A stretch of DNA of 64,000 nucleotides from Glandiceps talaboti (taxonomy: Eukaryota; Hemichordata; Enteropneusta; Spengelidae). The number at the start of each line of letters is the position of its first letter. Positions within the stretch are counted from its first letter, which is position 1. Location of the stretch: the NCBI RefSeq assembly GCF_964340395.1, contig NC_135571.1:2225111-2289110 (forward strand), written 5' to 3'. The position numbers were made by a program, and so were the translations under genes. The notes beneath the pieces are model-generated. The model searched no databases. It was not told the origin of the DNA and was given only the letters and a program-made list of their open reading frames with translations. Positions 31,301 through 44,536 of this stretch are shown in pieces.

Positions 31301-34300
31301 TCTTTTACGTTTCATAATATCAAACATGTAATTTAGAGTGGTTTTTGAAAAATTAAAATCAATATTTCTGAAAACATTAATAAAAAAATTAATAAAAACT
31401 GCCATACTTTGGTTATACACTGAAATTCAAGATTTCTTACCACTCGCAACACATTAATTTATGCATTAATAATGATAGGTCAACTGTAGATGGCAGTATA
31501 CATCGCCAAAAGTCGATTTCTTCACAAAGTTCAAAAAAGCCGAAATTGGGGCCGTTTGGACTGCAAAAACGCATTATTGCGTAATAGTTGAAAAATGCGA
31601 CTTTTCTTCTTTTAATCGATAATAGCGTGTCCACGGCCAAACCAAATCATCTCTTTTACGTTTCATAATATCAAACATGTAATTTAGAGTGGTTTTTGAA
31701 AAATTAAAATCAATATTTCTGAAAACATTAATAAAAAAATTAATAAAAACTGCCATACTTTGGTTATACACTGAAATTCAAGATTTCTTACCACTCGCAA
31801 CACATTAATTTATGCATTAATAATGATAGGTCAACTGTAGATGGCAGTATACATCGCCAAAAGTCGATTTCTTCACAAAGTTCAAAAAAGCCGAAATTGG
31901 GGCCGTTTGGACTGCAAAAACGCATTATTGCGTAATAGTTGAAAAATGCGACTTTTCTTCTTTTAATCGATAATAGCGTGTCCAGGGCCAAACCAAATCA
32001 TCTCTTTTACGTTTCATAATATCAAACATGTAATTTAGAGTGGTTTTTGAAAAATTAAAATCAATATTTCTGAAAACATTAATAAAAAAATTAATAAAAA
32101 CTGCCATACTTTGGTTATAAACTGAAATTCAAGATTTCTTACCACTCGCAACACATTAATTTATGCATTAATAATGATAGGTCAACTGTAGATGGCAGTA
32201 TACATCGCCAAAAGTCGATTTCTTCACAAAGGTCAAAAAAGCCGAAATTGGGGCCGTTTGGACTGCAAAAACGCATTATTGCGTAATAGTTGAAAAATGC
32301 GACTTTTCTTCTTTTAATCGATAATAGCGTGTCCACGGCCAAACCAAATCATCTCTTTTACGTTTCATAATATCAAACATGTAATTTAGAGTGGTTTTTG
32401 AAAAATTAAAATCAATATTTCTGAAAACATTAATAAAAAAATTAATAAAAACTGCCATACTTTGGTTATACACTGAAATTCAAGATTTCTTACCACTCGC
32501 AACACATTAATTTATGCATTAATAATGATAGGTCAACTGTAGATGGCAGTATACATCGCCAAAAGTCGATTTCTTCACAAAGTTCAAAAAAGCCGAAATT
32601 GGGGCCGTTTGGACTGCAAAAACGCATTATTGCGTAATAGTTGAAAAATGCGACTTTTCTTCTTTTAATCGATAATAGCGTGTCCACGGCCAAACCAAAT
32701 CATCTCTTTTACGTTTCATAATATCAAACATGTAATTTAGAGTGGTTTTTGAAAAATTAAAATCAATATTTCTGAAAACATTAATAAAAAAATTAATAAA
32801 AACTGCCATACTTTGGTTATACACTGAAATTCAAGATTTCTTACCACTCGCAACACATTAATTTATGCATTAATAATGATAGGTCAACTGTAGATGGCAG
32901 TATACATCGCCAAAAGTCGATTTCTTCACAAAGTTCAAAAAAGCCGAAATTGGGGCCGTTTGGACTGCAAAAACGCATTATTGCGTAATAGTTGAAAAAT
33001 GCGACTTTTCTTCTTTTAATCGATAATAGCGTGTCCAGGGCCAAACCAAATCATCTCTTTTACGTTTCATAATATCAAACATGTAATTTAGAGTGGTTTT
33101 TGAAAAATTAAAATCAATATTTCTGAAAACATTAATAAAAAAATTAATAAAAACTGCCATACTTTGGTTATAAACTGAAATTCAAGATTTCTTACCACTC
33201 GCAACACATTAATTTATGCATTAATAATGATAGGTCAACTGTAGATGGCAGTATACATCGCCAAAAGTCGATTTCTTCACAAAGGTCAAAAAAGCCGAAA
33301 TTGGGGCCGTTTGGACTGCAAAAACGCATTATTGCGTAATAGTTGAAAAATGCGACTTTTCTTCTTTTAATCGATAATAGCGTGTCCACGGCCAAACCAA
33401 ATCATCTCTTTTACGTTTCATAATATCAAACATGTAATTTAGAGTGGTTTTTGAAAAATTAAAATCAATATTTCTGAAAACATTAATAAAAAAATTAATA
33501 AAAACTGCCATACTTTGGTTATACACTGAAATTCAAGATTTCTTACCACTCGCAACACATTAATTTATGCATTAATAATGATAGGTCAACTGTAGATGGC
33601 AGTATACATCGCCAAAAGTCGATTTCTTCACAAAGTTCAAAAAAGCCGAAATTGGGGCCGTTTGGACTGCAAAAACGCATTATTGCGTAATAGTTGAAAA
33701 ATGCGACTTTTCTTCTTTTAATCGATAATAGCGTGTCCAGGGCCAAACCAAATCATCTCTTTTACGTTTCATAATGTCAAACATGTAATTTAGAGTGGTT
33801 TTTGAAAAATTAAAATCAATATTTCTGAAAACATTAATAAAAAAATTAATAAAAACTGCCATACTTTGGTTATACACTGAAATTCAAGATTTCTTACCAC
33901 TCGCAACACATTAATTTATGCATTAATAATGATAGGTCAACTGTAGATGGCAGTATACATCGCCAAAAGTCGATTTCTTCACAAAGTTCAAAAAAGCCGA
34001 AATTGGGGCCGTTTGGACTGCAAAAACGCATTATTGCGTAATAGTTGAAAAATGCGACTTTTCTTCTTTTAATCGATAATAGCGTGTCCACGGCCAAACC
34101 AAATCATCTCTTTTACGTTTCATAATATCAAACATGTAATTTAGAGTGGTTTTTGAAAAATTAAAATCAATATTTCTGAAAACATTAATAAAAAAATTAA
34201 TAAAAACTGCCATACTTTGGTTATACACTGAAATTCAAGATTTCTTACCACTCGCAACACATTAATTTATGCATTAATAATGATAGGTCAACTGTAGATG

Positions 34301-36738
34301 GCAGTATACATCGCCAAAAGTCGATTTCTTCACAAAGTTCAAAAAAGCCGAAATTGGGGCCGTTTGGACTGCAAAAACGCATTATTGCGTAATAGTTGAA
34401 AAATGCGACTTTTCTTCTTTTAATCGATAATAGCGTGTCCACGGCCAAACCAAATCATCTCTTTTACGTTTCATAATATCAAACATGTAATTTAGAGTGG
34501 TTTTTGAAAAATTAAAATCAATATTTCTGAAAACATTAATAAAAAAATTAATAAAAACTGCCATACTTTGGTTATACACTGAAATTCAAGATTTCTTACC
34601 ACTCGCAACACATTAATTTATGCATTAATAATGATAGGTCAACTGTAGATGGCAGTATACATCGCCAAAAGTCGATTTCTTCACAAAGTTCAAAAAAGCC
34701 GAAATTGGGGCCGTTTGGACTGCAAAAACGCATTATTGCGTAATAGTTGAAAAATGCGACTTTTCTTCTTTTAATCGATAATAGCGTGTCCAGGGCCAAA
34801 CCAAATCATCTCTTTTACGTTTCATAATATCAAACATGTAATTTAGAGTGGTTTTTGAAAAATTAAAATCAATATTTCTGAAAACATTAATAAAAAAATT
34901 AATAAAAACTGCCATACTTTGGTTATAAACTGAAATTCAAGATTTCTTACCACTCGCAACACATTAATTTATGCATTAATAATGATAGGTCAACTGTAGA
35001 TGGCAGTATACATCGCCAAAAGTCGATTTCTTCACAAAGGTCAAAAAAGCCGAAATTGGGGCCGTTTGGACTGCAAAAACGCATTATTGCGTAATAGTTG
35101 AAAAATGCGACTTTTCTTCTTTTAATCGATAATAGCGTGTCCACGGCCAAACCAAATCATCTCTTTTACGTTTCATAATATCAAACATGTAATTTAGAGT
35201 GGTTTTTGAAAAATTAAAATCAATATTTCTGAAAACATTAATAAAAAAATTAATAAAAACTGCCATACTTTGGTTATACACTGAAATTCAAGATTTCTTA
35301 CCACTCGCAACACATTAATTTATGCATTAATAATGATAGGTCAACTGTAGATGGCAGTATACATCGCCAAAAGTCGATTTCTTCACAAAGTTCAAAAAAG
35401 CCGAAATTGGGGCCGTTTGGACTGCAAAAACGCATTATTGCGTAATAGTTGAAAAATGCGACTTTTCTTCTTTTAATCGATAATAGCGTGTCCAGGGCCA
35501 AACCAAATCATCTCTTTTACGTTTCATAATGTCAAACATGTAATTTAGAGTGGTTTTTGAAAAATTAAAATCAATATTTCTGAAAACATTAATAAAAAAA
35601 TTAATAAAAACTGCCATACTTTGGTTATACACTGAAATTCAAGATTTCTTACCACTCGCAACACATTAATTTATGCATTAATAATGATAGGTCAACTGTA
35701 GATGGCAGTATACATCGCCAAAAGTCGATTTCTTCACAAAGTTCAAAAAAGCCGAAATTGGGGCCGTTTGGACTGCAAAAACGCATTATTGCGTAATAGT
35801 TGAAAAATGCGACTTTTCTTCTTTTAATCGATAATAGCGTGTCCACGGCCAAACCAAATCATCTCTTTTACGTTTCATAATATCAAACATGTAATTTAGA
35901 GTGGTTTTTGAAAAATTAAAATCAATATTTCTGAAAACATTAATAAAAAAATTAATAAAAACTGCCATACTTTGGTTATAAACTGAAATTCAAGATGTCT
36001 TACCACTAGCAACACATTAATTTATGCATTAATAATGATAGGTCAACTGTAGATGGCAGTATACATCGCCAAAAGTCGATTTCTTCACAAAGTTCAAAAA
36101 AGCCGAAATTGGGGCCGTTTGGACTGCAAAAACGCATTATTGCGTAATAGTTGAAAAATGCGACTTTTCTTCTTTTAATCGATAATAGCGTGTCCACGGC
36201 CAAACCAAATCATCTCTTTTACGTTTCATAATATCAAACATGTAATTTAGAGTGGTTTTTGAAAAATTAAAATCAATATTTCTGAAAACATTAATAAAAA
36301 AATTAATAAAAACTGCCATACTTTGGTTATACACTGAAATTCAAGATTTCTTACCACTCGCACATTAATTTATGCATTAATAATGATAGGTCAACTGTAG
36401 ATGGCAGTATACATCGCCAAAAGTCGATTTCTTCACAAAGTTCAAAAAAGCCGAAATTGGGGCCGTTTGGACTGCAAAAACGCATTATTGCGTAATAGTT
36501 GAAAAATGCGACTTTTCTTCTTTTAATCGATAATAGCGTGTCCACGGCCAAACCAAATCATCTCTTTTACGTTTCATAATATCAAACATGTAATTTAGAG
36601 TGGTTTTTGAAAAATTAAAATCAATAATTCTGAAAACATTAATAAAAAAATTAATAAAAACTGCCATACTTTGGTTATACACTGAAATTCAAGATTTCTT
36701 ATCACTCACAACACATTAATTTATGCATTAATAATGAT
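16392..36738. repeat. 351-bp satellite DNA array, 58 monomers with five-monomer higher-order structure
   Basis: Head-to-tail copies of a 351-bp monomer at constant spacing, except one 12-bp deletion (about 18400) and one 3-bp deletion (36361). Monomers differ at a few sites: cacggcc/cagggcc, aaaggtc/aaagttc, ttataaact/ttatacact, ataatatc/ataatgtc, aagatttct/aagatgtct. The ataatgtc variant recurs at about 22544, 24298, 26053, 27808, 30967, 33776 and 35529, i.e. every 1,755 bp (5 x 351) or at other multiples of 351. Each monomer has two short - strand frames of ~60-67 codons that stay open only because copies are near-identical; no domain is seen. The monomer contains inverted cgca/tgcg around ttat and an attaat...attaat pair. 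Confidence 0.98.
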
Positions 36739-36979
36739 TATCTGTAATACGTAATCTGGTGTTACCGATAAAATGAACCCCCCACAATTGTCAGGGTAAC
36801 TATGAATTGATTATGTATGGTTACAAACGATGTACAATATTGCTTATAATACTAATTGATTAGTATTTATTATCACATTTCCCATGATGCAACATTCAAC
36901 ATGGTGGGTTTGGAAGTTCCCTATTTCAAGTTGATGACATGTTTCTTACATCCCTCACGTTTTTTATACATTTAGTCAT
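36739..36979. other. Intergenic, nothing recognised
   Basis: AT-rich sequence directly right of the satellite. No exon, repeat family member or RNA gene was recognised. Confidence 0.4.
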
Positions 36980-37246
36980 TGTCCCTGCGTGCACAGACAT
37001 GAAATGATACATTTTATCTCACTGTAAAACAAATAAACCTTTTGTTTTCGAATCGTCCTTGTTTCATCTGATAGTAATGTTGATTTGTGTTCGGAATGAG
37101 ATAAAATGTATCATTTGATATGTTTGTGTGCTATCGCGATCAGTGTATGTATTTAAAAAAATGAACTTTGTAACAAAAAAAATTATGTGAGAATAAAAAA
37201 CATACTGCCTACATTGAAACTCTATAGTCACTCTGATTTCGTAGTA
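36980..37246. mobile_element. 5'-truncated copy of the ~370-bp foldback family
   Basis: Shares gatacattttatctcactg, ccttgtttcatctgatagt, gagataaaatgtatcattt and aactctatagtcactctgat with the copies at 50896-51257 and 54144-54513. The left terminal inverted repeat is missing. Confidence 0.75.
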
Positions 37247-38500
37247 TTTACTTTTGATTTACAATGGTTATAACACACAAGCAGATCAAAGTTTTTAGCA
37301 TGAAGCGTTCCAGTGAGTGTTTACTGTTGTCACCTAAGACTCTGCCTCAGATATGTACGTGTTTGTAACAAAACAAACAAACGCATAATTGTTACGTTTG
37401 TCAAGTAGCGTATTTTTCTTCTCCTGAATCTACGCAATCAGTGACGTCATGACCCTCAATGTCAATTGTTATTTTAGCCTTTATAAACATTACCTTGTTG
37501 CTGGGAACGTTGCAAGTATCTGTTGATGTCATATTTTAGTGTAAATATTATTTCATTTATCCTGTTACATTGAAATGTGTCAAGGATGCTAACGTAATCT
37601 GACATGAGATCGTTCTGATAAATTCACGTGATGCAAATCTTGTTGCTAAGCCAAGCAACAGGAAACCACTCTTTCGCCATACCCTGTCTTCAAGATCTCC
37701 TGTATAATACATGCAATATCATGGTTCCTTTGTAATATGTATTGAGTAGCTTGCCAAGTCTTCTCTAGTTTATCTTGCCCAAATATCGATTTGTGCTCTC
37801 CGATTTTGTGCAAAAATTCCTACATGCTCTCCATCTTGTACAAATATTGTTATGTACCCGGTACCCCCTATCTTCTCATAAAACTGGCTCATGCTCCCCT
37901 ATCTTCTGCAAAATTTAGAACTGTTTCACTAAATGCATGACTTCGATCTAAAGTATATGAATATATATTACGTCAGTACTAATTTTATTTAATAATTCTG
38001 ACAGAAAAAACGACAACACTTAGAGATTGTCGACTGTCTTCTTATTCGCAAAGTTTTACAACTGCTTCGAACTATAAAATGAATTCTATAGAGACGATTT
38101 TTAAAATTTATTCCATAAATTTATTTTTGTTGGCCCTTCATTTGAGTCATAATACACAGTCATGGTGTACAATAGACGTTGAGAACAACCCTTAGGGCAG
38201 ACATCTTTGAAATGAAGCAAAAACTCAGCACGTTTTGTTTTCATAGCATAAGTATGTTAATGTCCCACGGCAATAGTAAATAGCTTTTAAGGACGCAAAA
38301 CATCTATTATTGGTCTATTGATTTCTGTAATCGCAGTCATAGTCACCAGAGCGGAAAATGTGAAAACGTCTAGATGGAGAATGTGAAAGAAGTGCGCAAA
38401 GTCTACGATTATTGTCTGCTAGAACACTCTCTAGTTATCTGTTCATAAATCTATAAATATTTTCATAGTTTTCCCGAATTGTCGTGCGCAACCATTTATG
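37247..38500. other. Intergenic, no gene recognised
   Basis: No supported exon on either strand. The sequence is AT-rich, with weak internal repetition around 37795-37920 (several copies of ctctccnatcttntgcaaa-like text). Confidence 0.4.
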
Positions 38501-38506
38501 TTAAGC

Positions 38507-38595
<89 letters not shown>

Positions 38596-38655
38596 AGTGG
38601 GGTAGGAAGGGAATGGGGAGGGAGAGACACGGATAGACAGACAGTCAGGCAGGCG

Positions 38656-38706
<51 letters not shown>
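38507..38706. repeat. (AG)n and (CAGA)n compound microsatellite
   Basis: An (AG)n run of ~85 bp at 38507-38592, a short unique G-rich piece, then (CAGA)n at 38634-38706. The open frames over it are repeat artefacts. Confidence 0.97.
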
Positions 38707-38819
38707 CCAATAAAGGAGAAAGTTAAGAAAGGATAGGCTGGCAACTTGAAAACTTTTACCCCGGTACAAGTAGGTGGCATATACTAACTGCTTCAAAGCA
38801 TTTGTTTTTGACGACAGCT

Positions 38820-39840
38820 TTCAATATGTACCTATCATTCAAATTACTTTTGTCCACCAGTAGAGCGACGCTAACTAGTCAAATAATCATTGTCTATCTC
38901 TACAGAGAAGCTAACTAGTCAATATTACGAATTGTTGACATCGACTATACAAACACTTCACCAAGTAAACAGTTTGAAAGTCAACACGACGCTCGATAGT
39001 TCGATTTGTTGGACAAGCTACATGTAGACAGTCAGAGTCCGTGCATACATACAAAGTGTGTTCTGTTAATTACGAAGGGTTGCATACTTTGTTGAATTCT
39101 CAAATTAATTAGTTGTTGGGGGAGAGCAGTTTTCTTGAAAGATATTCAGTTCAAAATTAAGTCAGCCAATTTAAAGAGCGCCACCACCGTTGGTAAACCT
39201 GTGACGTATGACAAGACAAAAGTAATTTTCGTAGGCTTGGCAAATGTGTTTTTCACAACATATTGTTATGTCAATAATTTTGAATATTCATTTGGACTTT
39301 CCTAAAAAATCATTCAATAAACACACGAAAGAACGTAATCATAATATTTTCCCAGCGGTATCCTGGCTGTATTTTAGCCTTCTCAGGCTCCTGCTCGGTC
39401 CTTATCCCACTGTGACTTGGGTAACATTTCTAATATTATTTTTTGTCTCTTCCACTTTTTAAATACATTTGGCAAATTCTTTCTCATTTTAGAACAGAAT
39501 GATGGAATTTATGATTTTACTCAAGTTAGTGTGAAACGTTTGGGTTAAAGTGATCGCATTTTCGCAAAGAAAAGAAAAATAGGGCCGCCTCAGTAATGTA
39601 TCATATTACGGTGTCGTCTGCTTGTCCTTCATAATCGTGTTGAAGGAGAGAGCCGTCTGATTTTTCGTTAACAGTTTACATGCCTGACACGCTACTTAAA
39701 TCACGCACCCGTAATTATCGCAATATTACCGCTTTCATTGTTGTTTTTCGAACTTTGCCGTCCACCGCTTCACTGCCTCTTATAACAACGACAATTATCA
39801 TGACAATGGCGAACCACCCCTTGGACTCGAGTTGAGTGTT
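38820..39840. other. Intergenic, no gene recognised
   Basis: No domain-bearing frame. The region becomes richer in CpG from about 39540 toward the candidate promoter. Confidence 0.35.
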
Positions 39841-40128
39841 CGTGCGGACCTGTCGTCATGGCGACCATGACCCTAGCACGATCGGTACGTTACAATTGGG
39901 TTAAACTCGGTGTGAAATAACTTGTTATATTACCGTACCGGCAGTTGTCTGTTTACACTAGTATGTTTTGGCTTGGACTAAATTTAACAGTAACTAACGG
40001 ACCGGTCTAACCACTGTTATTGTACCAGTACGCTACATTAATAACAAGTTTCAAGACCATTGTTTAGGGTGGTGAGCGTGGACTGCAATTAACGAGATCG
40101 ACGGCTCCAGTTTTACGGCGTTGAAGGT
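39841..40128 (+). promoter_or_regulatory. Possible promoter and non-coding first exon
   Basis: A CpG-containing stretch with an RFX X-box-like palindrome (gtcgtcatggcgac, 39852-39865) is followed by a strong donor, gaag|gtaagtag, near 40128. It could be the distal 5' exon of the WW-domain gene 8 kb downstream, whose first coding exon has an acceptor. There is no transcript evidence. Confidence 0.22.
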
Positions 40129-42630
40129 AAGTAGAGTGAAGATTTCAATTTTTAAAAAATATTTAACAGCATTACCACGCTGTTGAGGTAGAAGGCAATA
40201 CGAGAGCAAGTATATTTATAACGGAAATTCTTCTAAACTTGTAGGGCTTCAAAACTCCTAAAACATGGCTCGATTGTCAGCCCATTGAAGCGTACATGTA
40301 TATACGCGTTGGCCTATACCATAACTCGAGGAACCCGTGTACGGCTTAACATGTACTTAAATATAAATCGATAAAAGACGTACTGTGATAAAATAAGCAC
40401 GGCTGCTAGACAACACAATCTCTGGCTAGGATTTCATCACAGTGAAATATATTGCTTGGCTGTGAGGGTGAATTCAGAGAAGGGTGGAATTTAGACGGTG
40501 CATACTTCAGCTGGACACTCGATGCAATGACAAGTTAATCCCACCGTTATGCAAAGGTTACGTACGATCATGGTGGTAGGTGATACGAACGCCTATAGCA
40601 ACATTATCAACGTGTTTATGTGATCCAGATACAAACCGATTTAGTCTTAGGTCGCATTGACAGGGGTTCAAACTTTAGCTCCTAAACCAAATGTGGTGTT
40701 AGCTTTCGTGTACATACATACGCATGTCGTTTGGTTAGTAACTCTGGAGTCTTGTAAACATAGGCTCTGTACGTTTACTCTGACCATGCTATGACCACTA
40801 CTGAAAATAATGGTCAGATATGTTAACTAGACTATCTATGGCCTCAATCGACAGAAAACTGCTATCAATACATGCAATATATAGCTTTATTTATCCCAAA
40901 ATTGACAATTTGAATTTGTGGCTACACATTGACATACAAACTAATAACTCAACTGTATTACAATGACTATCGGTATACAAAGAAATACGTTCACAATAGA
41001 CCAGCCTGAGATTAAGCACAGACAATTGACAATTCGCAATTCGGACGTGGGAATGAAAGAAAGCGGAAAGCACAAATTAACAGCGTGCTAATTAAACTGG
41101 ATACAAAACTAAAATATCACTGATATCAACAAAGTACTATGTAGTAACTCCCACCTGCCAACCCTAGCCTAGAATCATGCATGGACAGACATTTCGTGAA
41201 ATTGTAGTCGGGATACCTACGTGGTCTCTAACTAAACTGGTGTAAATCGTAATGATACCGTATAGGAACTAGACTAGTGAAATTTTGACTATAGGCCTAG
41301 TGTTAGCTATGCACTGTATTACTGAAAGTGTTGCTATTTCACTGACGGTTTATTCTCATTTGTGTGTATTATTATCTTTATGTTCTATGTTGTTCTTTTC
41401 TTTTCTTTGCTCTAAGCAATATAATGAAAGGAACCTCTAAAAATAGATAACATTGCCCAACGGATATACTAGTATCTAATTTGGTGCTTAGCCCCGTTTA
41501 GTGTAAAATAATTCACTCTATCTCCCTTTCAAGCTCAGTTATTTATCTCTTTTTGGTATCTGTATTAGGGCTATGTTTTTTTTGTAATTTGGTACCTTTT
41601 GTCGTTCGAAGAAATTATACAACCCCACAAAGGCAGTCGGGGTTTATCTGATTAATAGATGGCAGGCAGTCTTTCCGTTTATTAAACTTGCTGTTACCAC
41701 TCCCTATAGAGTAATTCAGTTCTCCGTCACACCGTCCGAGGTTTGACCCCTACCAGTTTGACCCCAAGCTGCCGATATTGTCACCTGTTGATGTACGTGT
41801 TGTTGGTACGTGACATTCCTGGTTTGTACAGCACATCTATACTATTGTTTATTGTTACCATGGTAACTTAACTAAGCTATGTCAAAGTTACAATTAATGT
41901 TTGTCTGGTGCACTATGGTGAATTGTTCAGTCGTCCTAAAGTCGTCCGTGGATGACAACCCTCTTTCTGCTTGATTGGTTCTCTACCGTACGGTTGATAG
42001 AATATGCCTCTGGAAGTCGGACGTGTCGACCTCAAATCAAAGTTCTAAATAGGCACATTTGTCATCATGTTATATGTTAACTGAACTACGAAAATACGTT
42101 TTCTGGCTGGTTTATCCAACAGGACTCTGAACATACTAACGCAAAGACATTTTAAACTTTTTCTGAAGTTACTCACGAGTCTTAGAAGCTTTGAAACTGG
42201 CAGTCTAAAAACGCGTAATGGTGTTGTGACATCCTAGTTTTAACTTTAAATATAACTGCTTCAGGGTCCGTTGAACTCACAACCTATTGCTTTTGTTTGT
42301 CCAACATGTAAACGTGAATTTGTCCTTACTAATTATAACTATTTATGAAAAGCAAGGCGGTGTTTTAGGTTGTACATACATGTTCACAACTGTACTTGAC
42401 TTTTCATAAATATGTGAGACTACGCAAAAACTAATTCAGGCCTTCAAAAGGTTCATCTGAGTATCAATGAATCTTTTATCAAATGGGTTATACGCCGACA
42501 TTCTGCAACATGGTGTGATCAAGTTGTACAATTGTGTCATGCAAAAAGACTACTTAAGGGGACACCAGTTGAGTTTATATTTTTTTTGGCGTAGTTTTTT
42601 TAAAGTATATGTATAAGGTACTCGCAGTAT
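40129..42630. other. Non-coding, no feature recognised
   Basis: No supported exon, repeat or RNA gene. It may be the first intron of the WW gene. Confidence 0.35.
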
Positions 42631-42631
42631 T

Positions 42632-42922
42632 GTACTTACTGAAGAACACTTAACCACCATTTGCAATTAACTGAATTCACACCTGGTATCAAGATATAAT
42701 TTATAAACAATCCGATGACGTAATTAATTAGACGTATCAAAAATGTTCATGAAATCCCTACTATGTAACCAACTGTTTTAACCATGCCATAAGACAATTG
42801 TAATGTTATAGAAGACATGCATCAAGATTAAAATCATTTTAAAAATTATTTAATCAAGGTTATTATGAAAGTATTTTCTTTTGAGTAAAAAGCTTATAAA
42901 CTCAGCTTGTGCCACTTTAATA
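42632..42922. repeat. Dispersed ~290-bp repeat, copy 2
   Basis: Collinear with 1600-1885: tgtacttactgaagaacact, catttgcaatta, gccataagacaattg, tttaatcaaggtt, ttttgagtaaaaagc and aactcagcttgtgccac. Confidence 0.65.
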
Positions 42923-43139
42923 TCGGAAACAAAATGTCGGGGGTACAAATCTCAGAATAGTTGCCAGGAAGTCTTCAGAATTAAATTTTATACCATTTTC
43001 CTTATTTGCAAGTGAAATTTGCTGATTAAACTGATGCAATGTTCACCAACCTGAAATGTTATAAAGTATATTATTCTTAAATACACAAGCATGTGATGCT
43101 GTTGCAATTTTAATGACAAAATATAATTTTGATCAAACT

Positions 43140-43235
43140 GGTGACGTCATATTTTGGTTACTCAAATTTATGACGTCATTGTATATGTATTTACCCACAT
43201 TTATTCAGTTACCCACATTTGTGATGTCATTGCAC
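43140..43235. promoter_or_regulatory. Three CRE-like TGAYGTCA sites
   Basis: gtgacgtcat, atgacgtcat and gtgatgtcat lie within 95 bp, the units separated by acccacattt repeats. They match the CREB/ATF site but may simply be a small duplicated segment. Confidence 0.35.
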
Positions 43236-43239
43236 CTTT

Positions 43240-44460
43240 ACGTTGTCAAGTGTTTCTCCGAGTCTAGAATTTTCACGGTGGATATTTTCAGACATCTATC
43301 TCTCATGAACCTCTCATCTCAGGTTGTTACCAGGGCGACATAACCAGCCGACAAAGAATCTGTCTATAAAAGGTCAATTCAAACAATAGAGGTTGTCTGT
43401 CGAGTAAAGAAGCACGGACAAACAACGAAGGCATTAGAGGGACAGACAACCCAACAAAACACATAAACAGGCTATGAAGTGGAGTAACGTTTAGTACCAC
43501 ACACAACAATGGATTCCCTAACTGAATATACCCTGTACCCCTTATTTGTCAATAATTCCCATCAAGTTTGAATTTCTAAACTTCTCGCATTCATGATCAG
43601 ACAAAGCCTTTAAGATTTTTAGACATCGCAGGTATCTTAAGTACTAGGGGGCTTTTTGTTTTCATTGTGCAGAGGCGGCTCCTTCTCTTGGCCAAATTTC
43701 TTTCAAATGGAAATTGTTAAAAACCTGTTACAAGGACATTTCTTGGAGGTAAACAATCGAAAAAATGCAACTCAAAGGAAAACAGGAATAAAAAGTGATT
43801 CATTATCCCTACAGAACAAAACGCATACCGCATTAGTTGAACAATGTAGAAAACGTAGACTTCATACACGTTAATTAGATAGTATATCCTATTTAATAAC
43901 AGTGATCACAAAACGGTTAGCTTCACAGTTCTTGACTACCGAACTCTTGGAGACATGTTGAAGATAATCGCAAGGGCAATTCTCCTTTCAAATCTACATA
44001 AAAGGAAACAAACCATAGTGACGGGTATTTACGAATGATTAAATACGACTTATAAATTCTCTGGTCGATGTCATAGAACCACTCTGCATCTTATCACTAC
44101 ATAGCCGTCTATCAATAATATTTAAAAATTAAAGTTGTCCAGTTTTCACGAGTATTTTTGCAGTTTTACATGTATATAAAAAATCATTTCATGTGTCTTC
44201 CAAAGTTGCAGTTCAGTCACTTTTGTTGTAATTGCTGTAACTGTTTGTAACTATCGTTCATTTTACGTACCTTGTGGAACAATGTACTCGACATCATAAT
44301 GCTTACCATAAATAATCTATTTTATAAATAATAATGGCAGTGCGTAAATATCAATATAAAAGTTTTGGAAATCAAAATAAGTGAACGAAATTAAAACAAG
44401 CAAACTGGTATTAGACACAAGTTTTCTTCCAAACGACAAAGATTGGTGTAAATATGCGAC
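43240..44460. other. Non-coding, no feature recognised
   Basis: Short open frames lack splice support and domains. Confidence 0.35.
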
Positions 44461-44466
44461 GAATCA

Positions 44467-44536
44467 AATAAAACAACAACAACAACAACAACTACTACTA
44501 CTACGACGACGACAACAATAACAACAACAACAACCC
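44467..44536. repeat. (AAC)n/(ACT)n/(ACG)n trinucleotide microsatellite
   Basis: Successive caa, cta and cga triplets, then aac units. Confidence 0.95.

Noticed and set aside
16206-36682. Over 110 - strand frames of 60-67 codons in the satellite
   Set aside because: They are the same two frames repeated by the 351-bp period. There is no start context, domain or family match, and stops lie in every copy.
16392-36738. Regularly spaced repeats resembling a CRISPR array
   Set aside because: The whole 351-bp unit is repeated, with no variable spacers, and the window is clearly animal DNA.
38443-38796. Arg-Glu and Leu-Ser repetitive frames
   Set aside because: They derive from (AG)n and (CAGA)n tracts.
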